From Clostridia bacterium (GTDB taxonomy: Bacteria > Bacillota > Clostridia > Oscillospirales > Acutalibacteraceae), in assembly GCA_017625435.1 (NCBI GenBank), contig JAGAKX010000060.1, forward strand, positions 1 through 55,221: a stretch of 55,221 nt of DNA, in the 5' to 3' direction. This document shows, in pieces, positions 8,522 to 16,440 of this stretch. Numbering within the stretch: the first letter of the stretch is position 1; each line of letters starts with the position of its first letter. Made by a program: the position numbers and the translations under genes. Under the pieces are notes generated by a model. It had not been told where the DNA came from. It searched no databases and saw only the letters and a list, made by a program, of their open reading frames with translations.

Positions 8522-9607
8522 TTATTTTTCGTTTATGAATACTCTGAAAAGGGGGAGGCAGGCGGTAAAGAATTTTTTGTAGGCTTCACAGTAGTCTTCG
8601 CTGAGCTGTGTTCTTTTGCAGCCGCCTTTCCGGCACATAAAGGCCACCTCACAGCCCTTACAGCGTTCGGGGATAATAAGACTTTCCTTTATGAAATTTT
8701 CAGCAGTTTCTGATTTTTCCATTGTAAGAAAATCCGTTTCTTTTATGTTCCCGAGGAAATATTCATCGGTGCAGTAGAAATCGCAGGGATAGATACTGCC
8801 ATCAGACTCTGCCACAAACTGATGAGTGCAATGTCCCGCAATTCCGCATTGCTCCGGATGTTGACGAAGGAAAAGACGCACCCAGTTATCAAACTGTCTC
8901 ACACTTACATAATTATCTCTGACATAATCTTTTACGTAAAGATTGAATACTCTTATCAGAAAATCTCCGTACTGCTCGGGTGTCATATACAGCTCGCTTT
9001 TTTCCTGTGAGCCGAAGGGACGAAGACAGGGGATAAACTGCAGATATTTAAAACCCTTATCACGGAAATATCTGTAGATTCTTTCACCGTTTTCGGCACA
9101 GTAGCCCGTAAGAACAGTCAGTATGTTAAAGTCAACGCCGTGCTTTTTAAGAAGCTCAGCCGCAGTGAGTATCTTATAGAAGGAATTCTGTCCCGAAGGC
9201 TTTTTGCGGAATTTGTTTCCCTCCATATCACCGTCAAGAGAAAGACCCACAAGAAAATGATTTTCTGCGAGAAATTCTGCCCATTCGTTGGTAATGACCG
9301 TTCCGTTTGTCTGCATACCGTAGAAAACGGGACTGTTTTTTGTGTTGTATTTTTTTACGGTATCAACAAAGAAGCGGAAAAAATCAAGCCCTGCAAGGGT
9401 TGGCTCACCGCCCTGAAAGGCAAAGGCTATTTGATTTCCGTCTGCATACATAAATGCCTTCTGTATTAAAACTTCTGCAGTTTCCTTTGTCATTATTCCG
9501 AACCCTAAGTGCTCACGGTGCTCGGAAACGTCTCTGTAAAAGCAGTATTCACAGGAAAGATTGCAAAGGGAAGAGGCAGGCTTAATCATCAATGATAATG
9601 GCGGCAT
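8522..9607 (-). CDS. Anaerobic sulfatase-maturating enzyme (radical SAM, SPASM)
   Basis: 361 aa. The radical SAM CxxxCxxC motif is CNLSCEYC (Cys 15, 19, 22), preceded by MIKPASSL, the characteristic anSME N-terminus. FQGGEPTL is the SAM-binding GGE block. The C-terminal SPASM region supplies Cys ligands for two auxiliary [4Fe-4S] clusters (CGIAGHC...YPCDFYC...CKGCEVAFMC..GGC). It oxidises the active-site Cys (or Ser) of sulfatases to formylglycine in the cytoplasm without oxygen, before export. The only sulfatase visible here is its convergent neighbour at 6454-8478, whose CSPAR motif is the expected substrate. ATG follows CGGAGG. Confidence 0.93.
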   Translation of the reverse strand: MPPLSLMIKPASSLCNLSCEYCFYRDVSEHREHLGFGIMTKETAEVLIQKAFMYADGNQIAFAFQGGEPTLAGLDFFRFFVDTVKKYNTKNSPVFYGMQTNGTVITNEWAEFLAENHFLVGLSLDGDMEGNKFRKKPSGQNSFYKILTAAELLKKHGVDFNILTVLTGYCAENGERIYRYFRDKGFKYLQFIPCLRPFGSQEKSELYMTPEQYGDFLIRVFNLYVKDYVRDNYVSVRQFDNWVRLFLRQHPEQCGIAGHCTHQFVAESDGSIYPCDFYCTDEYFLGNIKETDFLTMEKSETAENFIKESLIIPERCKGCEVAFMCRKGGCKRTQLSEDYCEAYKKFFTACLPLFRVFINEK

Positions 9608-9676
9608 AATGACCTCCGTGTTTTATGAAGCATCGATTTTCGATATAAAAAATAAGAGTGAGACTGTAATACCTAA

Positions 9677-9845
9677 TGAAATATTTTTCTTTTGAAAAAT
9701 ATGAAATAATCCTGCGGATTATGAAATTTTCTGCTGTCGCAGAAAGTGAAAGGAAATTCGCATTAAACATTTGCGTAGCAAATATTTCATAGCAAAGCTA
9801 TTTCATATTACGAAGTAATATTTCATTCGCCGAAAGCGAATTTCA
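9677..9845. repeat. Modular hairpin array with TGAAA / TTTCA spacers
   Basis: At least six short perfect hairpins follow one another, each with a different stem. Left half: ATATTTTTC/GAAAAATAT (9681-9702), ATAATCC/GGATTAT (9706-9722), TTTCTGC/GCAGAAA (9728-9745), each preceded by TGAAA(T). Right half: ATTTGC/GCAAAT (9769-9783), ATAGC/GCTAT (9789-9801), ATATTAC/GTAATAT (9805-9821), ATTCGC/GCGAAT (9825-9841), each followed by TTTCA. The spacer flips orientation at about 9752-9768, and GAAATTCGC (9753-9761) also matches GCGAATTTC (9836-9844), so the whole can fold as a larger palindrome. No coding potential. It lies between the maturase gene and the tRNA-Leu terminator. It looks like a member of an intergenic repeat family, with stems conserved as structure, not sequence. 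Confidence 0.85.
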
Positions 9846-9847
9846 TT

Positions 9848-9881
9848 GAAAAAGACCACTTCGGACGAAGTGGTCTTTTTC
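9848..9881 (-). terminator. Terminator of tRNA-Leu
   Basis: GAAAAAGACCACTTC-GGAC-GAAGTGGTCTTTTTC is a perfect 15-bp stem directly after the encoded CCA end of the tRNA; the T-rich stem end supplies the U-tract on the minus strand. Confidence 0.88.
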
Positions 9882-9968
9882 TGGTGCCGGTGACCGGACT
9901 TGAACCGGTACGCTGTTGCCAGCGAGGGATTTTAAGTCCCTTGCGTCTGCCTATTCCGCCACACCGGC
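9882..9968 (-). tRNA. tRNA-Leu (anticodon UAA)
   Basis: Read on the minus strand, the acceptor stem GCCGGTG pairs with CACCGGC, followed by discriminator A and an encoded CCA. The D-arm GCGGAATAGGCAGACGC, the anticodon stem GGGA/TCCC around CTTAAAA (anticodon TAA), a long class II variable arm (CGCTGGCAACAGCG) and the T-arm CCGGTTCAAGTCCGG are all present. The 87-nt length including CCA fits tRNA-Leu. It is transcribed alone from a consensus promoter and ends at the adjacent terminator. Confidence 0.97.
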
Positions 9969-9986
9969 AGGTGCTTGTGCTCTAAT

Positions 9987-10015
9987 ATTATATATGTCGC
10001 ATCTGCATTTGTCAA
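9987..10015 (-). promoter_or_regulatory. Consensus promoter of tRNA-Leu
   Basis: Minus strand TTGACA (10010-10015), exactly 17 bp, TATAAT (9987-9992), about 18 bp before the tRNA 5' end. A perfect consensus, as expected for a stable RNA. Confidence 0.92.
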
Positions 10016-10103
10016 GGTGTTTTGTGTATCAGGTAAAGAAATATTTTCTACGTCCGTGGTCTTTTTTAACAAAAGTAAAATAAACATTTGTGTAAAGAAT
10101 CAA

Positions 10104-10132
10104 TTGAAGAAAGCCGTCAAAAATGGTATATA
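10104..10132 (+). promoter_or_regulatory. Likely promoter of the sugar transporter operon
   Basis: TTGAAG (10104-10109), 17-bp spacer, TATATA (10127-10132), followed by an AGAAGGAGGA ribosome binding site before ATG at 10164. Confidence 0.5.
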
Positions 10133-10163
10133 TATTTAAGATAAGACAGAAGGAGGATATTTT

Positions 10164-11621
10164 ATGTCCGAAAACACAAAGAAAAAGTATATGAAAAAAT
10201 CCGAAATCATTACCTTCGGTATAGGTCTTTTCGGTATTGCGCTTCTTACGGGCTGGATGCCCGATTATACTGCAACATTTTTTGCTGACTTTGCTTTCAA
10301 GGGCAAGGGCTTTGACCCTGATGTGATGTCAAATATGATATCCGTTGTTTTTCTTGTTGCAGGTATCGTCGGTGCGGTGTGTGAGCTTGTTATCGGCTAT
10401 CTTGTAGATAATACCCGTACAAAATTCGGTAAGGTAAAGCCCTGGGTAGGCTTTGGTGTTATACCGCTCGCCCTTATTTCAATGTTTGTTTTCGTGTCTC
10501 CCGATACTGACAATCAGACCGTTGCGATTATATGGATGTTTGTGATTTATTCCGCTTATACAATGATATGCTGTGCCGTTGAAAGTCCTGCAAACTGCTT
10601 CGGTGCACTTTGTTCACCTGACCCCTCGGAGCGTTCAAGTGCGATTTCGATCGCATCCTTCTTAAGGAGTGTGGGCCAGTCGGGCGGTATGGTTGTTATT
10701 CTTGTTGTAGGTCTCGTAATGAAAGCCGTTATGGGTCAGCAGCAGTTCAAAAATGCAGAGGGACAGGGACTTGACCTTGTGATTTCAACGGGTATATGCT
10801 GTCTCGGTATAATCCTCTTTACAATGATTTTCTTTGTGAACAACAAGGAGAGAGTGCCCTTTACTCAGGAAAAGGTAAGCCTTAAGGATGCCGTAAAGGT
10901 CGTGTTCACAAACAAAAACCTTCTTATGGTTTCTCTTACAAAGCTTACAGGCTTCGGCAGAGGCGTTTACGGTACGGTTTCTCTTTACATAGCAATTTAT
11001 CTTTTAGGCTCAAAAGACCTGAAATTAGGTCTTCTGCTTCCTATGGGCATCGGAACGGCTGTGGGTACGCTTCTTGTAAACTTCGTGCTTAAGAAGTTCT
11101 CCACTAAGCAGACCTTTATTCTTTTCAGCCTTTACGGTGCTTCCTCTCTTGCAATTCTTTTCCTTGTTTCCCGCGGAATCGGCTTTAATGACGGACTTAT
11201 AATTCCCTTCCTTATTCTCAATTTCTTCTGCGGTCTTCAGCACGGTAACACAAATGTTACTCCCAATATTATGATTGCCGACTGTGTTGATGAAATCGAG
11301 TACAAAACAGGTAAGCGTCAGGAGGGTCTTGCTTATGCCGGCTACGGTCTGTTTTCAAAGATTGCTTCCGCTTTCACAAAGGCTCTCGGTCCCTGGCTTC
11401 TTTACACGTGGTCCGGGTATCTTGTATCAACGGATGTAAACGTAGCGTATGCCGCACAGACGGACGGAACCCTTAATAAGCTTCTTATGATTTATACAAT
11501 TATTCCCGCAGTTTTTGTTGTGCTTCAGGCTGTGCCCATTTTCTTCTATGATATGGTAGGAGAGAAGAAGGACAATATTGTAAAGGCTCTTATGGAAAGA
11601 AGAGCCGCCGAAACAGAATAA
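10164..11621 (+). CDS. GPH-family sugar:cation symporter (MFS superfamily)
   Basis: 485 aa with about twelve hydrophobic helices. After helix 2 comes the loop VDNTRTKFGKVKPWVGFG, the hallmark DxTRTxxGxxRPW-type motif of glycoside-pentoside-hexuronide symporters (MelB/XylP relatives). A second family block, DCVDEIEYKTGKRQEGLAY, lies near residue 375-390. The protein would import an oligosaccharide or glycoside with Na+ or H+. ATG follows AGAAGGAGGA. The next gene begins 18 bp downstream and is probably co-transcribed. The substrate is not readable; no hydrolase is directly linked. Confidence 0.88.
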   Translation: MSENTKKKYMKKSEIITFGIGLFGIALLTGWMPDYTATFFADFAFKGKGFDPDVMSNMISVVFLVAGIVGAVCELVIGYLVDNTRTKFGKVKPWVGFGVIPLALISMFVFVSPDTDNQTVAIIWMFVIYSAYTMICCAVESPANCFGALCSPDPSERSSAISIASFLRSVGQSGGMVVILVVGLVMKAVMGQQQFKNAEGQGLDLVISTGICCLGIILFTMIFFVNNKERVPFTQEKVSLKDAVKVVFTNKNLLMVSLTKLTGFGRGVYGTVSLYIAIYLLGSKDLKLGLLLPMGIGTAVGTLLVNFVLKKFSTKQTFILFSLYGASSLAILFLVSRGIGFNDGLIIPFLILNFFCGLQHGNTNVTPNIMIADCVDEIEYKTGKRQEGLAYAGYGLFSKIASAFTKALGPWLLYTWSGYLVSTDVNVAYAAQTDGTLNKLLMIYTIIPAVFVVLQAVPIFFYDMVGEKKDNIVKALMERRAAETE

Positions 11622-11639
11622 GAGGGGAGGAGAGAAAAA

Positions 11640-12524
11640 ATGTCAAACAAAGAAAAAGGCTTCAATTTCAAGCTTTACGGAATAATTACTTTTATTTCGG
11701 TGGCTGCAATTCTTGCCGTTGTGTGTGTTACTACCTTCGGCGCAAAATATATGGCATTTCATCCCGAGCGTCTTGCCGAGTTTTATGTTGACACAATTGT
11801 GCAGACGGGTGACGGGTATAATGCATATAAAAACACTCTTGTCAGCAAAAATATGAAGTACGGTGATTTTATCCGTAAAAACTATATTGACCCTGCAGTA
11901 AACCGTGACGGAAACGACTGTTCCGACCATTCCTTCAAGGGTGAAAAAACTCTTTCCGATGACGGCACTCTTTCGGGTAAGCTCATAGCTCAGATGTATC
12001 CCGTGTATGGAGAGCTTCTGAACACATACGGTTGGGATGATTACGACAGTATTTTTACAAAGTATATTGAAAAGCTTCTTACTGTCCGTGAGGAAATTTT
12101 CGGTGATAAGTTCTTTAATGACGAGGTTTTCTTTACCGCCTTTGAAGCAAATGTTTCCGCTTACGGAAAATCCCTTACGGGTACAGACGAAGTATATGAT
12201 GAAAACTCCGGTGTAAAATTAAGCGATAAGACAACCGGCATTTATGCGGAAAAATTCGGTGAAGATTATAAAATCACCTGTGAAACCGTAAGCTTTAAGG
12301 AAGGCTATGCGGACGGATATCTTATGAATGCCGATACCGATGTTCTTACATTCTACGGAGTTGATGCAGGTACTGTTGAAAGTGTTGCAACGGCTGTTGT
12401 GAATGTAAATGTAAACGGCACGAAGCTTGCAGAATGTGAGGTTTCCCTCGTAAAAATCGGTATGTCCTGGTATGTGGATAACCTTAATACCGATACCGAA
12501 ATGCTGTATAGCTTTTATAAATAA
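11640..12524 (+). CDS. Single-helix anchored protein of unknown function
   Basis: 294 aa following the GPH symporter by 18 bp with ribosome binding site GAGGGGAGGAGAG. One hydrophobic helix at about residues 12-32 follows a short Lys-rich N-terminus, predicting a membrane anchor with an extracellular domain of about 260 residues. The domain is rich in Tyr, Asp and Lys with no motif I recognise; the second half (about 195-290) is beta-like and resembles a small lipoprotein-like domain. Operon position suggests a role linked to the transporter, but nothing in the sequence shows it. Confidence 0.7.
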   Translation: MSNKEKGFNFKLYGIITFISVAAILAVVCVTTFGAKYMAFHPERLAEFYVDTIVQTGDGYNAYKNTLVSKNMKYGDFIRKNYIDPAVNRDGNDCSDHSFKGEKTLSDDGTLSGKLIAQMYPVYGELLNTYGWDDYDSIFTKYIEKLLTVREEIFGDKFFNDEVFFTAFEANVSAYGKSLTGTDEVYDENSGVKLSDKTTGIYAEKFGEDYKITCETVSFKEGYADGYLMNADTDVLTFYGVDAGTVESVATAVVNVNVNGTKLAECEVSLVKIGMSWYVDNLNTDTEMLYSFYK

Positions 12525-12537
12525 GTTTTTTCAGAAG

Positions 12538-12561
12538 CGGGGATTTATTCCCCGTTTTTTT
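12538..12561 (+). terminator. Intrinsic terminator
   Basis: CGGGGA-TTTAT-TCCCCG followed by TTTTTTTG, 13 bp after the stop codon of the single-helix protein. Confidence 0.85.
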
Positions 12562-12658
12562 GTTAAGAAAAAAATCTCGCGACTTGTAGGAAATCGGTGT
12601 ATGCTCAGGTAACATACATCAGGACAGGGTAGGTTTTGAAGATTTTAGCGGTGTTTTG

Positions 12659-12687
12659 TTGACTTTATATTCCCTCTGTAGTAATAT
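12659..12687 (+). promoter_or_regulatory. Promoter of the glf operon
   Basis: TTGACT (12659-12664), 17-bp spacer, TAATAT (12682-12687) in an AT-rich tract, about 98 bp before the glf start; alternative -10 boxes overlap downstream. Confidence 0.55.
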
Positions 12688-12784
12688 AATAATATTATAA
12701 TACAACTATTGTGCCCTTTTGGGTGCGAAATAAGAGTAATACTTTTCATTTTACGGGTGAAGGTTAAATAAAAAGGTGCCGGGT

Positions 12785-13891
12785 ATGTCAGAAAAAAAGT
12801 ATGATTTTCTCATTGTCGGAAGCGGACTTTTCGGTTCTGTTTTCGCCTGTGAAGCAACAAAAAGAGGCAAAAAATGCCTTGTCATAGAAAAGAGAAATCA
12901 CACGGGCGGAAATGTTTACTGTGAGAATATCGAGGGGGTTACCGTACATAAATACGGAGCACACATTTTCCATACAAGCAATAAAAAAGTATGGGACTAT
13001 GTGAATTCTCTTTGCGAATTCAACCGTTATACGAATTCACCCATAGCAAACTACAAGGGCGAAATATATAATATGCCCTTCAATATGAATACCTTTTCGA
13101 AGCTCTGGGGAATTGCCACTCCCGAGGAAGCAAAGGCTATAATTTATGAGCAGAGCAGTAAAATAAAGGGAGAGCCCCGAAACCTTGAGGAGCAGGCTAT
13201 AAGCCTTGTGGGGGACGATATTTACAGAAAGCTTGTAAAGGGATACACCGAAAAGCAATGGGGAAGAGACTGTACGGAGCTGCCCGCCTTCATTATAAAA
13301 AGACTTCCCGTAAGATATACATACGACAACAACTATTTTAACGACCGTTATCAGGGGATTCCCGAGGGCGGATACAATGTCATAACCGATAAGCTTCTTG
13401 ACGGCATTGAGGTTATTACGGGAGTTGACTATAACGCGGACCGTGAAAAATACAACGCTCTTGCAGACAGAATTGTTTACACGGGCACTATTGATTCCTT
13501 CTATGACTACAGTCTCGGAAGACTCGAGTACAGAAGCCTTAAATTTGAGACAGAGCTTCTTGATACTGATAATTTTCAGGGTGTTGCGGTTGTGAACTAC
13601 ACCGACAGAGAAACTCCCTTTACAAGAATTATTGAGTATAAGCATTTCGAGTTCGGTACTCAGGAAAAAACCGTTATCACACGGGAATATCCGGCTGCCT
13701 GGGAAAAAGGAATGGAAGCTTACTATCCTGTGAACGATGAGAAAAATCAGGAGCTTTTCCTGAAATACAAGGCTCTTTCCGAAAAGGAAGAGAATGTCAT
13801 TTTCGGCGGAAGACTTGCCGAGTATATGTATTATGATATGGATAAGGTAATCGAATCTGCTCTTCTGAAGGTTGAGGAAGTATTCGGTTAA
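12785..13891 (+). CDS. glf: UDP-galactopyranose mutase
   Basis: 368 aa from ATG at 12785, preceded by AAGGTG; a GTG at 12776 is an alternative. The N-terminus YDFLIVGSGLFGSVFA is the FAD-binding Rossmann motif, followed by EKRNHTGGNVYCE and the Glf-specific KYGAHIFHT block. The central region shows EKQWGRDCTELP and the conserved RLPVRYTYDNNYFNDRYQGIPEGG (given here as the family signature, split: RLPVRYTYDNNYF and NDRYQGIPEGGY). The enzyme converts UDP-galactopyranose to UDP-galactofuranose using reduced FAD, feeding galactofuranose-containing surface glycans. A glycosyltransferase gene starts one base after its stop, and further genes follow in the same direction. Confidence 0.96.
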   Translation: MSEKKYDFLIVGSGLFGSVFACEATKRGKKCLVIEKRNHTGGNVYCENIEGVTVHKYGAHIFHTSNKKVWDYVNSLCEFNRYTNSPIANYKGEIYNMPFNMNTFSKLWGIATPEEAKAIIYEQSSKIKGEPRNLEEQAISLVGDDIYRKLVKGYTEKQWGRDCTELPAFIIKRLPVRYTYDNNYFNDRYQGIPEGGYNVITDKLLDGIEVITGVDYNADREKYNALADRIVYTGTIDSFYDYSLGRLEYRSLKFETELLDTDNFQGVAVVNYTDRETPFTRIIEYKHFEFGTQEKTVITREYPAAWEKGMEAYYPVNDEKNQELFLKYKALSEKEENVIFGGRLAEYMYYDMDKVIESALLKVEEVFG

Positions 13892-13892
13892 A

Positions 13893-14960
13893 ATGATGAG
13901 AGAGATGGCAGATATAAAGGTTTCAATTATAATGCCCGTTTACGGTGTTGAAAATTTTGTGAGAAAAGCAATTGAAAGTATTCAGGCGCAGACTCTCACA
14001 GAATGGGAAATGCTTGCAGTTGATGACGGCTCACCGGACTCAAGCGGTGAAATATGCGATGAATATGCCCGGAAAGACCCGAGAATAAAGGTTATTCACA
14101 AGGAAAACGGCGGGGCTCCCTCTGCACGCAATGCCGCAATTCCTCTTGCCAAGGGGAAATATATGTACTTTATGGATGCCGACGACTGGGCTGAACCCAC
14201 AATGCTTGAGGATATGTATAGCCTTGCAGAAAAGCACAGCGCACAGTACGTTGTGACAGGTTACTATATTGATACATATTACAACGCCTCTGAATATACC
14301 ACACAGGAGCTTTCTCAGCCCGATGCCGTGTATGATAAAGAAACATTCAGAAAAAATGCATACCGTCTTTTTGATAAAAACCTTCTTTATACACCGTGGA
14401 ACAAGCTTTTTCTGTCTTCGTATATTCACGAAAACGGTCTTCTTTTCCCGGATACCTTCTGGGATGATTTTCCTTTTAATTTAAGTGTTATAAAAGATGT
14501 TTCAAGTGTTGTTGTGTCCTCAGAAAAATACTATCATTTTCTGCGTGCCAGAACAGACAGCGAAACGGCAAAATACCGTGCCGGAATGTACAATAAGCGT
14601 GAGGAAGAGCATACCTGGATGATACAGCTTTATAAAAGCTGGGGCATAGACGACGAAAACTCCCGAGAGTTTCTTGCAAGAAGATATATTGAAAGGTTTA
14701 TAGGCTGTGTTGAAAATATCACAAGCCCGGGTTGTACGCTTTCTTCCCGTGAAAAGATATGTGAAATAAAGAAAATGCTCAAAAATCCCAATGTGGCTTG
14801 GGCACTCAGAAATGTGAAGGCACATTCCTTATATATGAAAATTATGCTCATTCCCTACAGAATGAAGTCAACACTTTTAGTTTATCTTGAAAGTATGACA
14901 ATCACATTTGTAAAGAGAAGATTCCCGAAGGTTTTTTCTGAGCTTAAAGCAGGAAGATAA
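13893..14960 (+). CDS. Family 2 (GT-A) glycosyltransferase
   Basis: 355 aa from ATG at 13893, one base after the glf stop; ATG at 13905 is possible. The GT2 nucleotide-binding start VSIIMPVYGVENFVRKAIES, the VDDGSPDSSG block, ENGGAPSARNAAIPLAKGKYMYFMDADDW with the metal-binding D-x-D and WNKLFLSSY are all present in the usual order. The last 100 residues are basic and helical without a transmembrane segment. Tight coupling to glf suggests that it transfers galactofuranose, or builds the same glycan, at the cytoplasmic membrane face; the actual acceptor is inferred only. Confidence 0.92.
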   Translation: MMREMADIKVSIIMPVYGVENFVRKAIESIQAQTLTEWEMLAVDDGSPDSSGEICDEYARKDPRIKVIHKENGGAPSARNAAIPLAKGKYMYFMDADDWAEPTMLEDMYSLAEKHSAQYVVTGYYIDTYYNASEYTTQELSQPDAVYDKETFRKNAYRLFDKNLLYTPWNKLFLSSYIHENGLLFPDTFWDDFPFNLSVIKDVSSVVVSSEKYYHFLRARTDSETAKYRAGMYNKREEEHTWMIQLYKSWGIDDENSREFLARRYIERFIGCVENITSPGCTLSSREKICEIKKMLKNPNVAWALRNVKAHSLYMKIMLIPYRMKSTLLVYLESMTITFVKRRFPKVFSELKAGR

Positions 14961-15007
14961 ACTTAAGGAAAGATATTATCAGAAATCTGTTTTCGGAGAG
15001 AAATTTT

Positions 15008-15964
15008 ATGAAAGTACCTTTTTTTATTGAAAAGTATATAAAACAGTTCAGGGCAATGAACCCCAAGTATGATATTATTTACACGCTTTCTCAGGATGAC
15101 CCTGTTGCTTTTAGGGACAGCGAAAACGTAAAGCTTTCCTTTGCTGCAATTGCGGATACGCACCTTCCCAACCGTGAGAGTGCGGAAAAGAATCTTGAAA
15201 ATGCTTTTCTTGATGTGATAAACGGAAAAGACAGAACGGATGCCCTTCTTCTTGCAGGAGATATTGCAGATTACGGTCTTAAAAACGAATATGAGAGATT
15301 TTTCCGAGTTTTTAATAAGTACAAAAATGACCTGAAGCTGTTTGTTACCATGGGTAACCACGATGCAAGATTTTTCTATAAATCTGCTTCAAGGATTGTG
15401 AATTCTGAAATTGAAGGTCTTCTCGGAATAAAGCTTCACGGCAAGCCTTATTATTCCTGTGATGTAAACGGATATACCTTTATAGTCCTTTGCACAGAAA
15501 AGGCTGTTCTTGAAAAAGCATATATCTCAAAGGAGCAGATTGAGTTTCTTGATAAGGAGCTTTCCCGGGCAACAACGGACGGAAAGCCCTGCTTTGTTAT
15601 GTGCCATCAGCCCTTTGCTTTTACACACGGTCTTCCCGAGGTATGGAAAACGGGCGATATGGGTGAGCAGAATGACGAGGTCAGAGCCGTAATGGAGAAA
15701 TACAGAAACGTATTTTTCATTAACGGACATCTGCACGGCGGTGTCTGTCACTATGTTGAAGAGATTCTCAATAAAGAAAACAACGTCGTTTCATTAAGTA
15801 TTCCCGGTTACCGAAAGGAAAATAACTTCGGACAGGTTGATGCCGGTGTTGGCTATATCTGCGAGGTGTATGATAATAAGGTCATTTTCAGAGCGCGTAA
15901 TTTCCTTACGGGCAGATATATGACGGGTGAATACACGGAATTCTGCTACGAAATTCTGAAATAA
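15008..15964 (+). CDS. Calcineurin-like metallophosphoesterase
   Basis: 318 aa, no signal peptide. Metal-binding motifs in order: AAIADTHLPN, LLAGDIADYG, VTMGNHDARF, MCHQPFAF and INGHLHGGV. It belongs to the same superfamily as the exported enzyme at 3510-4874 but is cytoplasmic and lacks the N-terminal beta domain. It sits 47 bp after the glycosyltransferase and 11 bp before DUF3842, all on one strand, so it may process a phosphorylated glycan precursor, yet the substrate is unknown. The GAGAGAAATTTT leader gives a weak ribosome binding site. Confidence 0.88.
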   Translation: MKVPFFIEKYIKQFRAMNPKYDIIYTLSQDDPVAFRDSENVKLSFAAIADTHLPNRESAEKNLENAFLDVINGKDRTDALLLAGDIADYGLKNEYERFFRVFNKYKNDLKLFVTMGNHDARFFYKSASRIVNSEIEGLLGIKLHGKPYYSCDVNGYTFIVLCTEKAVLEKAYISKEQIEFLDKELSRATTDGKPCFVMCHQPFAFTHGLPEVWKTGDMGEQNDEVRAVMEKYRNVFFINGHLHGGVCHYVEEILNKENNVVSLSIPGYRKENNFGQVDAGVGYICEVYDNKVIFRARNFLTGRYMTGEYTEFCYEILK

Positions 15965-15975
15965 GGGGAAAACCG

Positions 15976-16389
15976 ATGAATATACTTGTTATAGACGGTC
16001 AGGGCGGACAGCTCGGCTGCAGTATAATAAAGGCTGTTTATGCAAAATACCCCGATGCGGATATTACCGCTGTGGGAACAAATGCAAATGCCACAGCCTC
16101 AATGGTAAAGGCAGGGGCAAAAAGGGCAGCTACCGGTGAGAATCCCGTAATTGTAGCAACAAAAAAGGCAGATGTTATAATAGGTCCTGTGGGAATTGTT
16201 GTAGCAGATGCCATGCTCGGTGAAATCACCCCCGAAACAGCACGCTCAGTCGGCTCATCAGATGCCGTAAAAATACTCATCCCCGTAAATAAGTGCGAAA
16301 CACTTGTGGCAGGAGTACCCTCCGTGCCCGTTTCCGCCCTTATTGAGGATGCGGTAAAAAAGCTTTGCAATATAATTGAAAACAAATAA
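15976..16389 (+). CDS. DUF3842 family protein
   Basis: 137 aa, start MNILVIDGQGGQLGCSIIKA, a glycine-rich Rossmann-like beginning, with VGTNANATASMVKAGA, IIGPVGIVVADAMLGEITP and IPVNKCETLVAGVP blocks that I recognise as the DUF3842 family, common in Clostridia and of unknown function. The fold suggests nucleotide or dinucleotide binding. It is the last gene of the glf-GT-phosphoesterase run, 11 bp downstream, with GGGGAAAACC as a modest ribosome binding site. Confidence 0.85.
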   Translation: MNILVIDGQGGQLGCSIIKAVYAKYPDADITAVGTNANATASMVKAGAKRAATGENPVIVATKKADVIIGPVGIVVADAMLGEITPETARSVGSSDAVKILIPVNKCETLVAGVPSVPVSALIEDAVKKLCNIIENK

Positions 16390-16405
16390 ATTTCAGAACA
16401 AAAAA

Positions 16406-16440
16406 TACCGCAGAAGGAAAACCTCTGCGGTAATTTTTTT
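16406..16440. terminator. Bidirectional terminator
   Basis: TACCGCAGA ... TCTGCGGTA stem with an AGGAAAACC loop region, then AATTTTTTTA on the plus strand. It closes the DUF3842 gene and overlaps the stop of the convergent peptidase gene. Confidence 0.8.

Noticed and set aside
9677..9881. CRISPR array
   Set aside because: Repeats are 5-7 bp, spacer-like parts are perfect palindromes and orientation flips; no cas genes or 28-36 bp direct repeats.
15008..15964. Duplicate of the phosphoesterase at 3510-4874
   Set aside because: Both have the same metal motifs, but the N-terminal domain, signal peptide and spacing differ too much for a recent duplication.
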